Source: Chitinophagaceae bacterium (GTDB lineage Bacteria; Bacteroidota; Bacteroidia; Chitinophagales; Chitinophagaceae). Taken from it: DNA of 7,078 nt. Of this stretch, positions 1 through 5,660 are shown one piece after another (positions within the stretch are counted from its first letter, which is position 1; the number at the start of each line of letters is the position of its first letter). Under the pieces are notes generated by a model. The model made no database searches. It had not been told where the DNA came from and saw only the letters and a list, made by a program, of their open reading frames with translations. Location of the stretch: the NCBI GenBank assembly GCA_947459455.1, contig CANHEC010000118.1, positions 1 to 7,078 on the forward strand, written 5' to 3'. A program made the position numbers and the translations under genes.

Positions 1-139
1 CCATAGCAATGCCAGCGATCAGCAGTTTGAAAAACTGTTTACGCAGTTTACACTGTACGCCGGTTTGCGCCTCAAGCCTACCAAGGGCATTCGGCGGGCA
101 CTTGATTGGGCAGAGAACCTACTGCCCATTCTGAAATAA
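1..139 (+). CDS. C-terminal end of an unrecognised protein (5' end outside window)
   Basis: An open frame enters from the left edge with its first full codon at base 2. It gives 45 residues, starting HSNASDQQFEKLF and finishing RALDWAENLLPILK, then stops at TAA 137-139. The tail is amphipathic and probably helical, with basic residues (LRLKPTKGIRR) followed by a hydrophobic end. I do not recognise the family from this fragment. It is called coding because the frame is open to the edge, the composition is protein-like, and a plausible terminator follows about 24 bases downstream. It converges on the minus-strand oxidoreductase gene, so it belongs to a separate transcription unit. Confidence 0.6.
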   Translation, partial: HSNASDQQFEKLFTQFTLYAGLRLKPTKGIRRALDWAENLLPILK

Positions 140-162
140 ACAAGATGGCAGCTGCCAATGAA

Positions 163-212
163 AGCGCCTGCCGATGAAGAGCTATTGAGCCCCACCAGCA
201 GGCGCTAATTTT
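163..212. terminator. Probable bidirectional terminator between convergent genes
   Basis: AGCGCCTGC (163-171) and GCAGGCGCT (198-206) form a perfect 9-bp GC-rich inverted repeat with a 26-base loop. AATTTT follows on the + strand, and on the minus strand the far side reads TTTCATT. It lies between the stop at 139 and the stop at 225 of two converging genes, where a shared terminator is expected. The U-tracts are short and the loop is long, so termination is inferred rather than certain. Confidence 0.5.
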
Positions 213-224
213 CAATTACAACTG

Positions 225-1562
225 CTAAGCGTATTTGGTCACACCCGGCGTAGCTACCGGATAAAAACCATCGGCGCCAGGCAGTACCTGCGGCATCGCA
301 TCCCAAGCCAGCGTGGTTGGCTGCAGGCTGATTGGCTTGGCCAGCAAGGCATCCCACTGCAGCATTTGCCCACTGTAGGTAGCCATGCGGCCCATGATGG
401 CCGTCATGCTGGCTTTGGCACCATTCTCGGCATCGGCAAACTTGTATTCGCCTTTGGCAATGGCTTCAAACAGTTCATCGTGCTCTGTTTGGTAGGGATT
501 GTTCTCCTGCTGCTTATCAAACTGGTACAGCACACCGCCCTTGCTATCTAGCAGGCGGGCTGCCCCGCAGTGAATGCTGCCGCGGGTACCTACCAGCAGT
601 TCATCTACTTTGCTCATGGTGCCGGGTATGTGCCGGCATTGGCTGTTGAGTATGCTGCCATCGGCATAATGAAACTCCACATAGTGGTGATCGTAAATCT
701 CGCCATGATCTTTTCCCTTGCGTACCTGCCGGCCACCCATGCCCTGTGCCTTCACGGGGTAGGCGCCTTTAAACCAGTTCACCACATCAATATTGTGGAT
801 GTGTTGCTCTACAATGTGATCGCCGCACAGCCAGTTGAAATAATACCAGTTACGCATCTGGTATTCCATTTCGGTTTGGCCCGGCTTGCGGGCATTCACC
901 CACACGCCGTCGTTGTTCCACCAGGCTTGTGCACTTACTATTTCGCCAATACTGTCTTTGCGCTTGTATAGTTCACGGTACGAGTTTTGGTAATGCCGCT
1001 GCAAGCCCACCACTACGTTCAGTTTTTGCTGGCGGGCTTTTTCGGCAGCCTGCAGCACGGTCAGTACACCGGCCGTATCAGTCGCCACCGGCTTTTCCAT
1101 GAACACATGCTTGCCAGCCGCTACTGCTTCGGCAAAATGCGTGGGCCTGAAACCGGGCGGCGTACACAGCAGTACCACATCGGCCAGGGCAATGGCTTTT
1201 TTGTAACCATCAAAGCCGGTAAAGCGACGCTCTGCCGGCACGGCTATGCGGGCCTTCACGGGATTGCCAGCCACCCCCATCGAGTCGCTCAGGTCGTCAG
1301 CTGTCAATGCCTTGTAGCAGTTATCCAGCCTGTCGGCAAATGCATCGGCCATGGCTACCAGCTGTACATTTTGGCGGGCCATGAGTGCCTGAAAAGCGGC
1401 GCCGGTACCACGGCCACCGCAGCCCACCAGCGCTACACGGATGGTATCGGCAGCGCCGCTAAAAAAATTGGCTCTCGACAGCAAGGGCGATGCCAGCGTA
1501 GCGGCGGCCAGTACAGTCCCTTGTTTCATAAAGGCCCTGCGGCCGTTGTGTTGTTTTTTCAT
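225..1562 (-). CDS. Exported (Tat-type) Gfo/Idh/MocA family oxidoreductase
   Basis: This 445-residue protein is an NAD(P)-dependent oxidoreductase of the Gfo/Idh/MocA family, which oxidises or reduces hydroxyl/keto groups of sugars, inositols and related compounds. The N-terminus carries a twin-arginine signal (RRAFMKQG, about residues 8-15) followed by an Ala-rich hydrophobic stretch, so export folded across the inner membrane is predicted. The Rossmann dinucleotide motif is VALVGCGGRGTGA (about 43-55). The family Lys is in MEKPVA (about 155-160), and the C-terminal domain has EQHIHNIDVVNW (about 252-263) with the His/Asp pair typical of the active site. The ATG at 1562 is chosen because it places the Arg pair correctly. 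It is the third gene of the apbE operon, 17 bases after the SUMF1-like gene. Substrate and direction cannot be read from sequence; GH109-type glycosidases share this fold and are an alternative. Confidence 0.9.
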   Translation of the reverse strand: MKKQHNGRRAFMKQGTVLAAATLASPLLSRANFFSGAADTIRVALVGCGGRGTGAAFQALMARQNVQLVAMADAFADRLDNCYKALTADDLSDSMGVAGNPVKARIAVPAERRFTGFDGYKKAIALADVVLLCTPPGFRPTHFAEAVAAGKHVFMEKPVATDTAGVLTVLQAAEKARQQKLNVVVGLQRHYQNSYRELYKRKDSIGEIVSAQAWWNNDGVWVNARKPGQTEMEYQMRNWYYFNWLCGDHIVEQHIHNIDVVNWFKGAYPVKAQGMGGRQVRKGKDHGEIYDHHYVEFHYADGSILNSQCRHIPGTMSKVDELLVGTRGSIHCGAARLLDSKGGVLYQFDKQQENNPYQTEHDELFEAIAKGEYKFADAENGAKASMTAIMGRMATYSGQMLQWDALLAKPISLQPTTLAWDAMPQVLPGADGFYPVATPGVTKYA

Positions 1563-1579
1563 ATGGCTTTTGGTGTTGT

Positions 1580-2536
1580 TTATTTTATCAGGTGGATGTC
1601 GAAAAAAGCTGTGACTTGTTCAGCAGTGGGTTGTGGCCAGGGCTTTACCAGCCGAAAGCCCACAAACGGCGCATCGGTATTCCACCATTTGCTTTTAGGA
1701 ATCTGCGGGTCGCGGCGGTTCCATACAGGGTTGGCCGGCGTACGGCAGCCGCAGCGCAGTTGCTCGGGTGCATCGCGGTAGCTACCACCCCGCACCAGCC
1801 GCGGGTTGCGCCGCGTAGGGGTTATCAGTGGGTCTTTCGCACCCTCACCAATTGTTTGTAGATAGCTGCTGTCATACTGGTCCAGCACCCACTCTGCCAC
1901 ATTGCCCATCATATCGTACAGGCCCCAGGCATTGGGCGCCTTTTGCCCCACGGGCTGGTACTTCTGCTGGCTATTGGCCTGGTACCAGGCAGTACCTGCC
2001 AGCGCTGCGCTATCGGCTATAGCACCCCATGCACCTTGGCTACCTGCCCGGCAGGCATACTCCCATTCGGCCTCGGTAGGCAGCCGGTAAAAAATACCAG
2101 TTCGCTGGTACAGCCATTTGCAAAACATGAGCGCCCCGTACTGCTGCATGCTGTTGGCCGGAAATCCATCTTTGCCCATGCCCAGTGTAAAATCGAGGTA
2201 AGGCGGACTGGGCCGTGTAATGGCATCTGCAGCAGTGTTTCTTGAAAACGATTCGTCCTGAAAGAAAGCGTTGTATTGCTCCCAGGTGGTTTCAAATTGG
2301 CTCATATAAAAACCGCTCAGCTGCACGGTGCGCTGCGGCTGTTCGTTGGCACCAGCGCCCGGTACCTGCGCCGCACTGCCCATGCCAAAACTGCCGGCCG
2401 GCAACCACCGAAAGCGAAGCGGCGTGCTGCAGCCGGGCACACTATCGGTTTGGCTGCTGGCTTGCGCTGCCGCATCGTCGCCAGTTATTAGCCACAGGGC
2501 CATGATACCACCAAAAAATCGAAGCATTTGTTTCAT
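1580..2536 (-). CDS. Exported SUMF1/FGE-sulfatase-domain protein lacking the catalytic Cys pair
   Basis: A 318-residue protein begins with a Sec-type signal peptide (hydrophobic to about residue 18, AAAQA near 22-26), so it is probably periplasmic. The rest is one formylglycine-generating-enzyme-like domain: PAGSFGMGS (46-54), NEQPQRTVQLSGFYMSQFET (64-83), YRLPTEAEWEYACRAG (150-165), GLYDMMGNVAEWV (205-217), LVRGGSYRDAPEQLRCGCR (247-265) and VGFRLV (292-297). True aerobic FGEs carry two redox cysteines after the GGSY/W segment. Here that region reads RDAPEQLRCGC without the C-x4-C arrangement, so sulfatase activation is unlikely and a binding or structural role is more plausible. The family is common in Bacteroidota and Planctomycetes with mostly unassigned functions. 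It lies 13 bases after apbE and 17 bases before the oxidoreductase gene, implying co-transcription. No sulfatase is present in the window. Confidence 0.88.
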   Translation of the reverse strand: MKQMLRFFGGIMALWLITGDDAAAQASSQTDSVPGCSTPLRFRWLPAGSFGMGSAAQVPGAGANEQPQRTVQLSGFYMSQFETTWEQYNAFFQDESFSRNTAADAITRPSPPYLDFTLGMGKDGFPANSMQQYGALMFCKWLYQRTGIFYRLPTEAEWEYACRAGSQGAWGAIADSAALAGTAWYQANSQQKYQPVGQKAPNAWGLYDMMGNVAEWVLDQYDSSYLQTIGEGAKDPLITPTRRNPRLVRGGSYRDAPEQLRCGCRTPANPVWNRRDPQIPKSKWWNTDAPFVGFRLVKPWPQPTAEQVTAFFDIHLIK

Positions 2537-2549
2537 CTCGTAGTCGTCT

Positions 2550-3575
2550 TCATTGCAGGTCGGGAAAGCGTGCCGACCGGTAAGTTATTGTTTTTCCATC
2601 CACCGCAGTGGTCAGCAGGCACGCTGCTTTGTAGCGGCGGCACAGGCGGCGCACTTTTCGCTCTGGCAGTATGCTGGCGGCGGTGGCCAGCCAATCGGCG
2701 GTGGCCGCATCATTGGCCAGTACAGTTACATTGCGGCCATACCGAACGCCGTAGCCACTGGCCGGGTCGATAATGTGCGAATAAAACTGCCCCTCGTGCA
2801 GCATGCCCTGGTACAAATCGCCAGACGTAGCTACCGCCCGAAAGCGCTGGCCAGTGCCTAACAATAGCGGCTGTTGCCAGGTGTCTTCGCTTTGCGGTTT
2901 GTTTACCAAAATGCGCCAGCCCTGCTGGCCCGGTGGCACACCGGCCGATGCCAGATCGCCACCAGCATCTACCAACACGGCAATGGCACCACGCCGCATC
3001 ACATCATCAGCTACCTGCTGCGCTATGTAGCCTTTGGCAATGCCGCCAAAATCGAGCCGGGCAGCGCCATACAACTTTTTTACCCAATAGCCTTGCGGCA
3101 GCAGCTGCCAATGCTGCCAGGAGCTGGCGTAGCGGGCTTGCTGCACCACACTATCGGCCGGCCACTGCTGGCTGCGCCGGGCCCGCCGCCACAGTACACT
3201 CAAGGGGCCAATGGCCACATCAAAAGCACCCCCACTGCGCTGCTGCAACACCTGGCAATGCTGCAAAAAATGAAAAAAGAAAGGCGGCACCTGCAGCGCT
3301 TGGCCGGCCGGCAGCCGATTGAGCCGACCCACCAAAGCAACCGAATCATAATCGCTGAAAATGCCATTCAGACTATCGGCCAATTGCATGCCGCTATCGG
3401 CACATGCAGCAGCGCTGGCACTATCGGTATGCCACAGGGTGACTGTAAATGGCGAACCCATCTTTGGCATCGTTTGCGTAAATCGAACGCCCTGCGCCGG
3501 CAAGTTTTCGGCCGCCAGCAACCATGCGCATAGCGCAAAGCACCGTACATTCAGCCACAAACTATTGCTATGCAT
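2550..3575 (-). CDS. apbE: FAD:protein FMN transferase (ApbE family), exported
   Basis: This 341-residue protein covalently attaches FMN from FAD to threonine or serine of target proteins, usually outside the cytoplasmic membrane. Residues 1-28 form a signal peptide (hydrophobic FALCAWLLAA, cleavage near LPAQG). ApbE motifs follow in order: MGSPF (39-43), GGAFDVAIGPL (115-125), LDFGGIAKGY (174-183), VDAGGDL (202-208), VATSGDL (248-254), HIIDPASG (267-274) and the late Asp/Thr metal-site segment ADWLATA (293-299). Length fits the family. ATG at 3575 is the only ATG before an in-frame TGA at 3582-3584; a TTG at 3560 is an alternative that still leaves a full signal. It heads the minus-strand operon and its start overlaps that of the divergent TIM-barrel gene. 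No evident flavinylation target (DxxTxA/S carrier domain, FMN_bind or NqrC-like) is in the window. Confidence 0.93.
   Translation of the reverse strand: MHSNSLWLNVRCFALCAWLLAAENLPAQGVRFTQTMPKMGSPFTVTLWHTDSASAAACADSGMQLADSLNGIFSDYDSVALVGRLNRLPAGQALQVPPFFFHFLQHCQVLQQRSGGAFDVAIGPLSVLWRRARRSQQWPADSVVQQARYASSWQHWQLLPQGYWVKKLYGAARLDFGGIAKGYIAQQVADDVMRRGAIAVLVDAGGDLASAGVPPGQQGWRILVNKPQSEDTWQQPLLLGTGQRFRAVATSGDLYQGMLHEGQFYSHIIDPASGYGVRYGRNVTVLANDAATADWLATAASILPERKVRRLCRRYKAACLLTTAVDGKTITYRSARFPDLQ
3570..3575. other. Overlapping divergent start codons (ATGCAT)
   Basis: The ATG of the + strand TIM-barrel gene (3570-3572) and the ATG of minus-strand apbE (3573-3575) lie in one palindromic ATGCAT, so the two coding regions overlap head to head by 6 bases. 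Both starts are constrained by nearby in-frame stops (TAG 3531-3533 for the + gene, TGA 3582-3584 for the minus gene). There is therefore no intergenic promoter region; each promoter must sit within the other gene's signal-peptide codons. Confidence 0.75.
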
Positions 3576-4484
3576 CGCCGTTCATTTTTGCAAAAAGGAA
3601 GCCTGGCCACCGCCGCCGCTTTAGCCTTCGGTCTAGAAGGGCAAAGCCGCCGTGTTGACAATAATACAGCATCCGCCTTCAGGATGGACTACGCCTTTCA
3701 TGATGGCATGTTTGCCCAGCATGTGGGCAAAAGCTTTCTCGACCAGATCAGGTTTGGCTACGACCAGGGCTTTAGAAGCATAGAAGACAATGGCATGATG
3801 AACAGAACGGTGCAAGAGCAGGAAGCCATTGGCAACCTGCTGGCCAAGCTGGGCATGCGCATGGGCGTGTTTGTCATTACCAGCGAAAGCTGGCATTGGA
3901 AACAATCGCTGGCCACGGGCAAGCAGGAATGGAAAGACAAAATGAAAAAAGACTGCCACACCGCAGTGGAAATAGCCAAACGTGTAAATGCCAAATGGAT
4001 GACGGTAGTGCCGGGCAACTACGACCGCAGCCAACCCATTGGCATCCAAACCGGCCATGTGATAGATGCACTGAAAATGGGTGCTGATATACTGGCCCCG
4101 CACGGCCTTACCATGGTGCTGGAGCCGCTGAGCGATAACCCCGATCTGTTTTTGCGCCACAGCGACCAGACCTACGAAATATGCCGGGCCGTGGGCAGCC
4201 CCGCCTGCAAAATCCTGTTCGACATTTACCACATGCAGCGCAACGAAGGCAACCTGATTGCTAACATGGACCGCTGCTGGGACGAGATAGCCTATATCCA
4301 GATTGGCGACAATCCGGGCCGTAAAGAGCCGGGCACCGGCGAGATCAACTACCGCAATGTGTTCCGGCATTTGCACCGCAAAGGCTACAAGGGCATACTG
4401 GGCATGGAGCACGGCATAGCCGGCGAGGGTAAAGAAGGAGAACTGGCGCTAATAAAAGCCTATCGGGAAGCTGATGCGTTTTAA
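3570..4484 (+). CDS. Tat-type exported hydroxypyruvate-isomerase-like TIM-barrel protein
   Basis: This 304-residue protein belongs to the AP-endonuclease-2/xylose-isomerase-like TIM-barrel superfamily, closest in style to hydroxypyruvate isomerase and sugar-phosphate isomerase/epimerases. Supporting motifs are VLEPL (183-187), KILFDIYHMQ (214-223), YIQIGDNPGRKEPGTGEINY (242-261) and GMEHG (278-282). These supply the expected Glu, Asp, Gln and Glu metal ligands, near E185, D218, Q244 and E280. The N-terminus MHRRSFLQKGSLATAAALAF is a twin-arginine signal with a very short n-region. The ATG at 3570 is secure because the frame is closed by TAG at 3531-3533 and contains no other ATG, GTG or TTG before it. 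An exported member is unlikely to act on cytosolic hydroxypyruvate; isomerisation, epimerisation or hydration of a sugar or keto-sugar is more plausible. It diverges from the apbE operon with a 6-base overlap of starts. Confidence 0.9.
   Translation: MHRRSFLQKGSLATAAALAFGLEGQSRRVDNNTASAFRMDYAFHDGMFAQHVGKSFLDQIRFGYDQGFRSIEDNGMMNRTVQEQEAIGNLLAKLGMRMGVFVITSESWHWKQSLATGKQEWKDKMKKDCHTAVEIAKRVNAKWMTVVPGNYDRSQPIGIQTGHVIDALKMGADILAPHGLTMVLEPLSDNPDLFLRHSDQTYEICRAVGSPACKILFDIYHMQRNEGNLIANMDRCWDEIAYIQIGDNPGRKEPGTGEINYRNVFRHLHRKGYKGILGMEHGIAGEGKEGELALIKAYREADAF
3585..3596. promoter_or_regulatory. Perfect palindrome, possible operator near divergent starts
   Basis: TTTTTGCAAAAA is a perfect 12-bp palindrome located 10 bases upstream of the apbE ATG and inside codons 6-9 of the + strand gene (FLQK). 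Its symmetry and position suggest a regulator site, but the same bases encode part of the Tat motif and a run of A/T can arise by chance. Offered as a weak candidate. Confidence 0.2.
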
Positions 4485-4512
4485 AGCAATGGCTGCGCTG
4501 GCGCCGCATCAG
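4471..4512. terminator. Inverted repeat spanning both stops of a convergent gene pair
   Basis: CTGATGCG (4471-4478) and CGCATCAG (4505-4512) are an exact 8-bp inverted repeat with a 26-base loop. The left arm lies just before the TAA of the TIM-barrel gene (4482-4484); the right arm covers the TGA of paaD (4509-4511). The genes are only 24 bases apart, so a shared hairpin here could end both transcripts. There is no good U-tract, which weakens the call. Confidence 0.3.
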
Positions 4513-4997
4513 TGACACTTGAAATGATCGAACGGCTCCAGGCAATCCTGACATTCATAAAATGCTTTGCAGGCCGTGCTGCTAAAGGCACTCACCAGTT
4601 TGGTATGCTGGCTGCCGCATCGCGGACAAGGAACGATGGTATTTTCCAACAGCGCTTCATCCATGGCCTTGCCCACGGGTGGTGCAATGCCGTATTGCCG
4701 CAATTTTTCTTTGCCAGCTTCGGTCATCCAATCGGTGGTCCATGCTGGCGATAGCACCTGCCGGATGACGAAATTTTGAATACCATGCGACAGCAGCGCC
4801 AACCGTATTTGCATGCTGATGAGATCAGTAGCAGGGCAGCCGCTGTAAGTGGGCGTAGTGCTCACCATCCATTGCTGGCTGGCCTCATCCCACTCTACGC
4901 CACGCAAAATGCCGAGGTCGGCAATGGTGAGCACCGGTATCTCCGGATCTGTCACCTGTTCCAGTATTCGTGCTATGGTGGGTTGATCAGTATTCAA
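4509..4997 (-). CDS. paaD: PaaD, phenylacetyl-CoA epoxidase accessory/maturation protein
   Basis: PaaD (called PaaJ in some organisms) is the small DUF59/MIP18-family component of the ring 1,2-phenylacetyl-CoA epoxidase system, thought to help mature the metal centre of the oxygenase. The 162-residue product has DPEIPVLTI (17-25), YSGCPA (51-56, conserved Cys 54), and a C-terminal zinc-ribbon-like segment with CPRC (124-127) and CQDC (149-152), ending EPFDHFKCH as is usual for PaaD. The start is TTG at 4997-4995. No ATG lies between it and the in-frame stop at 5010-5012, and the next Met (residue 44) lies after the conserved DPEIP motif. The TTG overlaps the upstream protease gene by 11 bases, implying translational coupling. 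The reductase gene paaE does not follow it; a convergent gene does. Confidence 0.93.
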   Translation of the reverse strand: MNTDQPTIARILEQVTDPEIPVLTIADLGILRGVEWDEASQQWMVSTTPTYSGCPATDLISMQIRLALLSHGIQNFVIRQVLSPAWTTDWMTEAGKEKLRQYGIAPPVGKAMDEALLENTIVPCPRCGSQHTKLVSAFSSTACKAFYECQDCLEPFDHFKCH

Positions 4998-5652
4998 AGT
5001 AAAGAGCGGTTAAGGCAATGGTATCGTAAAAGCCATGAAAGAAAAACGCATACCAAAGGTTTCGCTGATTTCTGATGACAAGGCCATGATAAGCAAGGCC
5101 AGCCAGGCCGGCCTGAATAGCCCCCGACCAACCCAGTTGCCAGTGGTAGGCGCCAAACACAAGATTGCTGAGGAGCCATGATAAAAGCACTGCTTTGCTG
5201 CCGCCCAGCCAGTTTTCAATGCGGGTAAACAAGTAGCCATGAAAAACGAGTTCTTCATAAAAACCACCTACCAACCATCCCATCAACACCACAAAAAGCA
5301 ATCCGGCTTTGTTTCCCTTTATGAAATCAAAATCCTGCAAGTTTGCCGCAGGCAGTCCCAGCCAATTACTTAAAACAGGCGCCACTACATATTGAAAAAC
5401 GACAAACAATAACACGGCACTGATAAGCCCCTGGCCTACTGCACCCAGCTTGAAATTGCTGACACTGAGCCCGAGATCGGCAAACGACTCGCCATACTTT
5501 TTGAGCACCCACCAAATAGCCAGCAGTACCGGCACTGTATAGCCAAAAGGGAGGGGAATAAGCCCTATATGCGGAAATACAATTGCCAGCAACAACACCA
5601 GCACAGTGCTGGCATGGTATGGTACAGATCGTTGCATGGCTGCCAATTGCAT
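4987..5652 (-). CDS. CPBP (CAAX/Abi-type) intramembrane metalloprotease homologue
   Basis: A 221-residue, strongly hydrophobic protein with about six to seven membrane segments. It carries the three CPBP signatures: FYEELVFHG (131-139, Glu133-Glu134), FGAYH (166-170, His170) and HGFYD (206-210, His206/Asp210). The usual EExxxR is EExxxH here and the usual HxxxN is HxxxD, so the metal and Glu residues are kept while two flanking positions vary. The family includes eukaryotic Rce1 prenyl-protein proteases and bacterial proteins linked to bacteriocin immunity or stress. The ATG at 5652 is chosen because it is 8 bases after the paaC stop; the open frame continues upstream but would overlap paaC by about 200 bases with non-membrane, unlikely sequence. 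A second ATG at 5637 is possible. It sits between paaC and paaD, which is unusual; a direct role in phenylacetate breakdown is not known. Confidence 0.85.
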   Translation of the reverse strand: MQLAAMQRSVPYHASTVLVLLLAIVFPHIGLIPLPFGYTVPVLLAIWWVLKKYGESFADLGLSVSNFKLGAVGQGLISAVLLFVVFQYVVAPVLSNWLGLPAANLQDFDFIKGNKAGLLFVVLMGWLVGGFYEELVFHGYLFTRIENWLGGSKAVLLSWLLSNLVFGAYHWQLGWSGAIQAGLAGLAYHGLVIRNQRNLWYAFFFHGFYDTIALTALYFEY

Positions 5653-5660
5653 GATGAAAT

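Noticed and set aside
987..1781. 264-codon + strand open frame antisense to the oxidoreductase and SUMF1-like genes
   Set aside because: It runs across two well-supported genes on the other strand, shows no recognisable domain, and has the Cys/His/Gly-rich composition typical of an antisense shadow in GC-rich DNA.
1979..2003. Palindrome CTGGTACCAG and nearby GGCAG-TAC-CTGCC symmetry
   Set aside because: They lie within conserved SUMF1-like coding sequence and are explained by its codons (GTAWYQAN region); no regulatory context.
2400..3440. Recurrent CTATCGG/GCCGATAGT words across apbE and the SUMF1-like gene
   Set aside because: They are in-frame codons for Asp-Ser pairs (ADS, TDS) using GAT AGT/AGC, so this is a codon-usage effect and not an interspersed repeat.
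2874..3533. 219-codon + strand open frame opposite apbE
   Set aside because: It is fully inside apbE, whose motifs are all present in order. The frame shows no domain and is low in acidic residues, as expected of an antisense shadow.
3546..3554. TACATTCAG as a Bacteroidota -7 element (TAnnTTTG) for the + strand gene
   Set aside because: It has two mismatches to the consensus and no convincing -33 element at proper spacing, so it is too weak to annotate.
3633..4412. 259-codon minus-strand open frame opposite the TIM-barrel gene
   Set aside because: It is an antisense shadow of a strongly supported gene; the His/Val/Ala-rich sequence matches no family.
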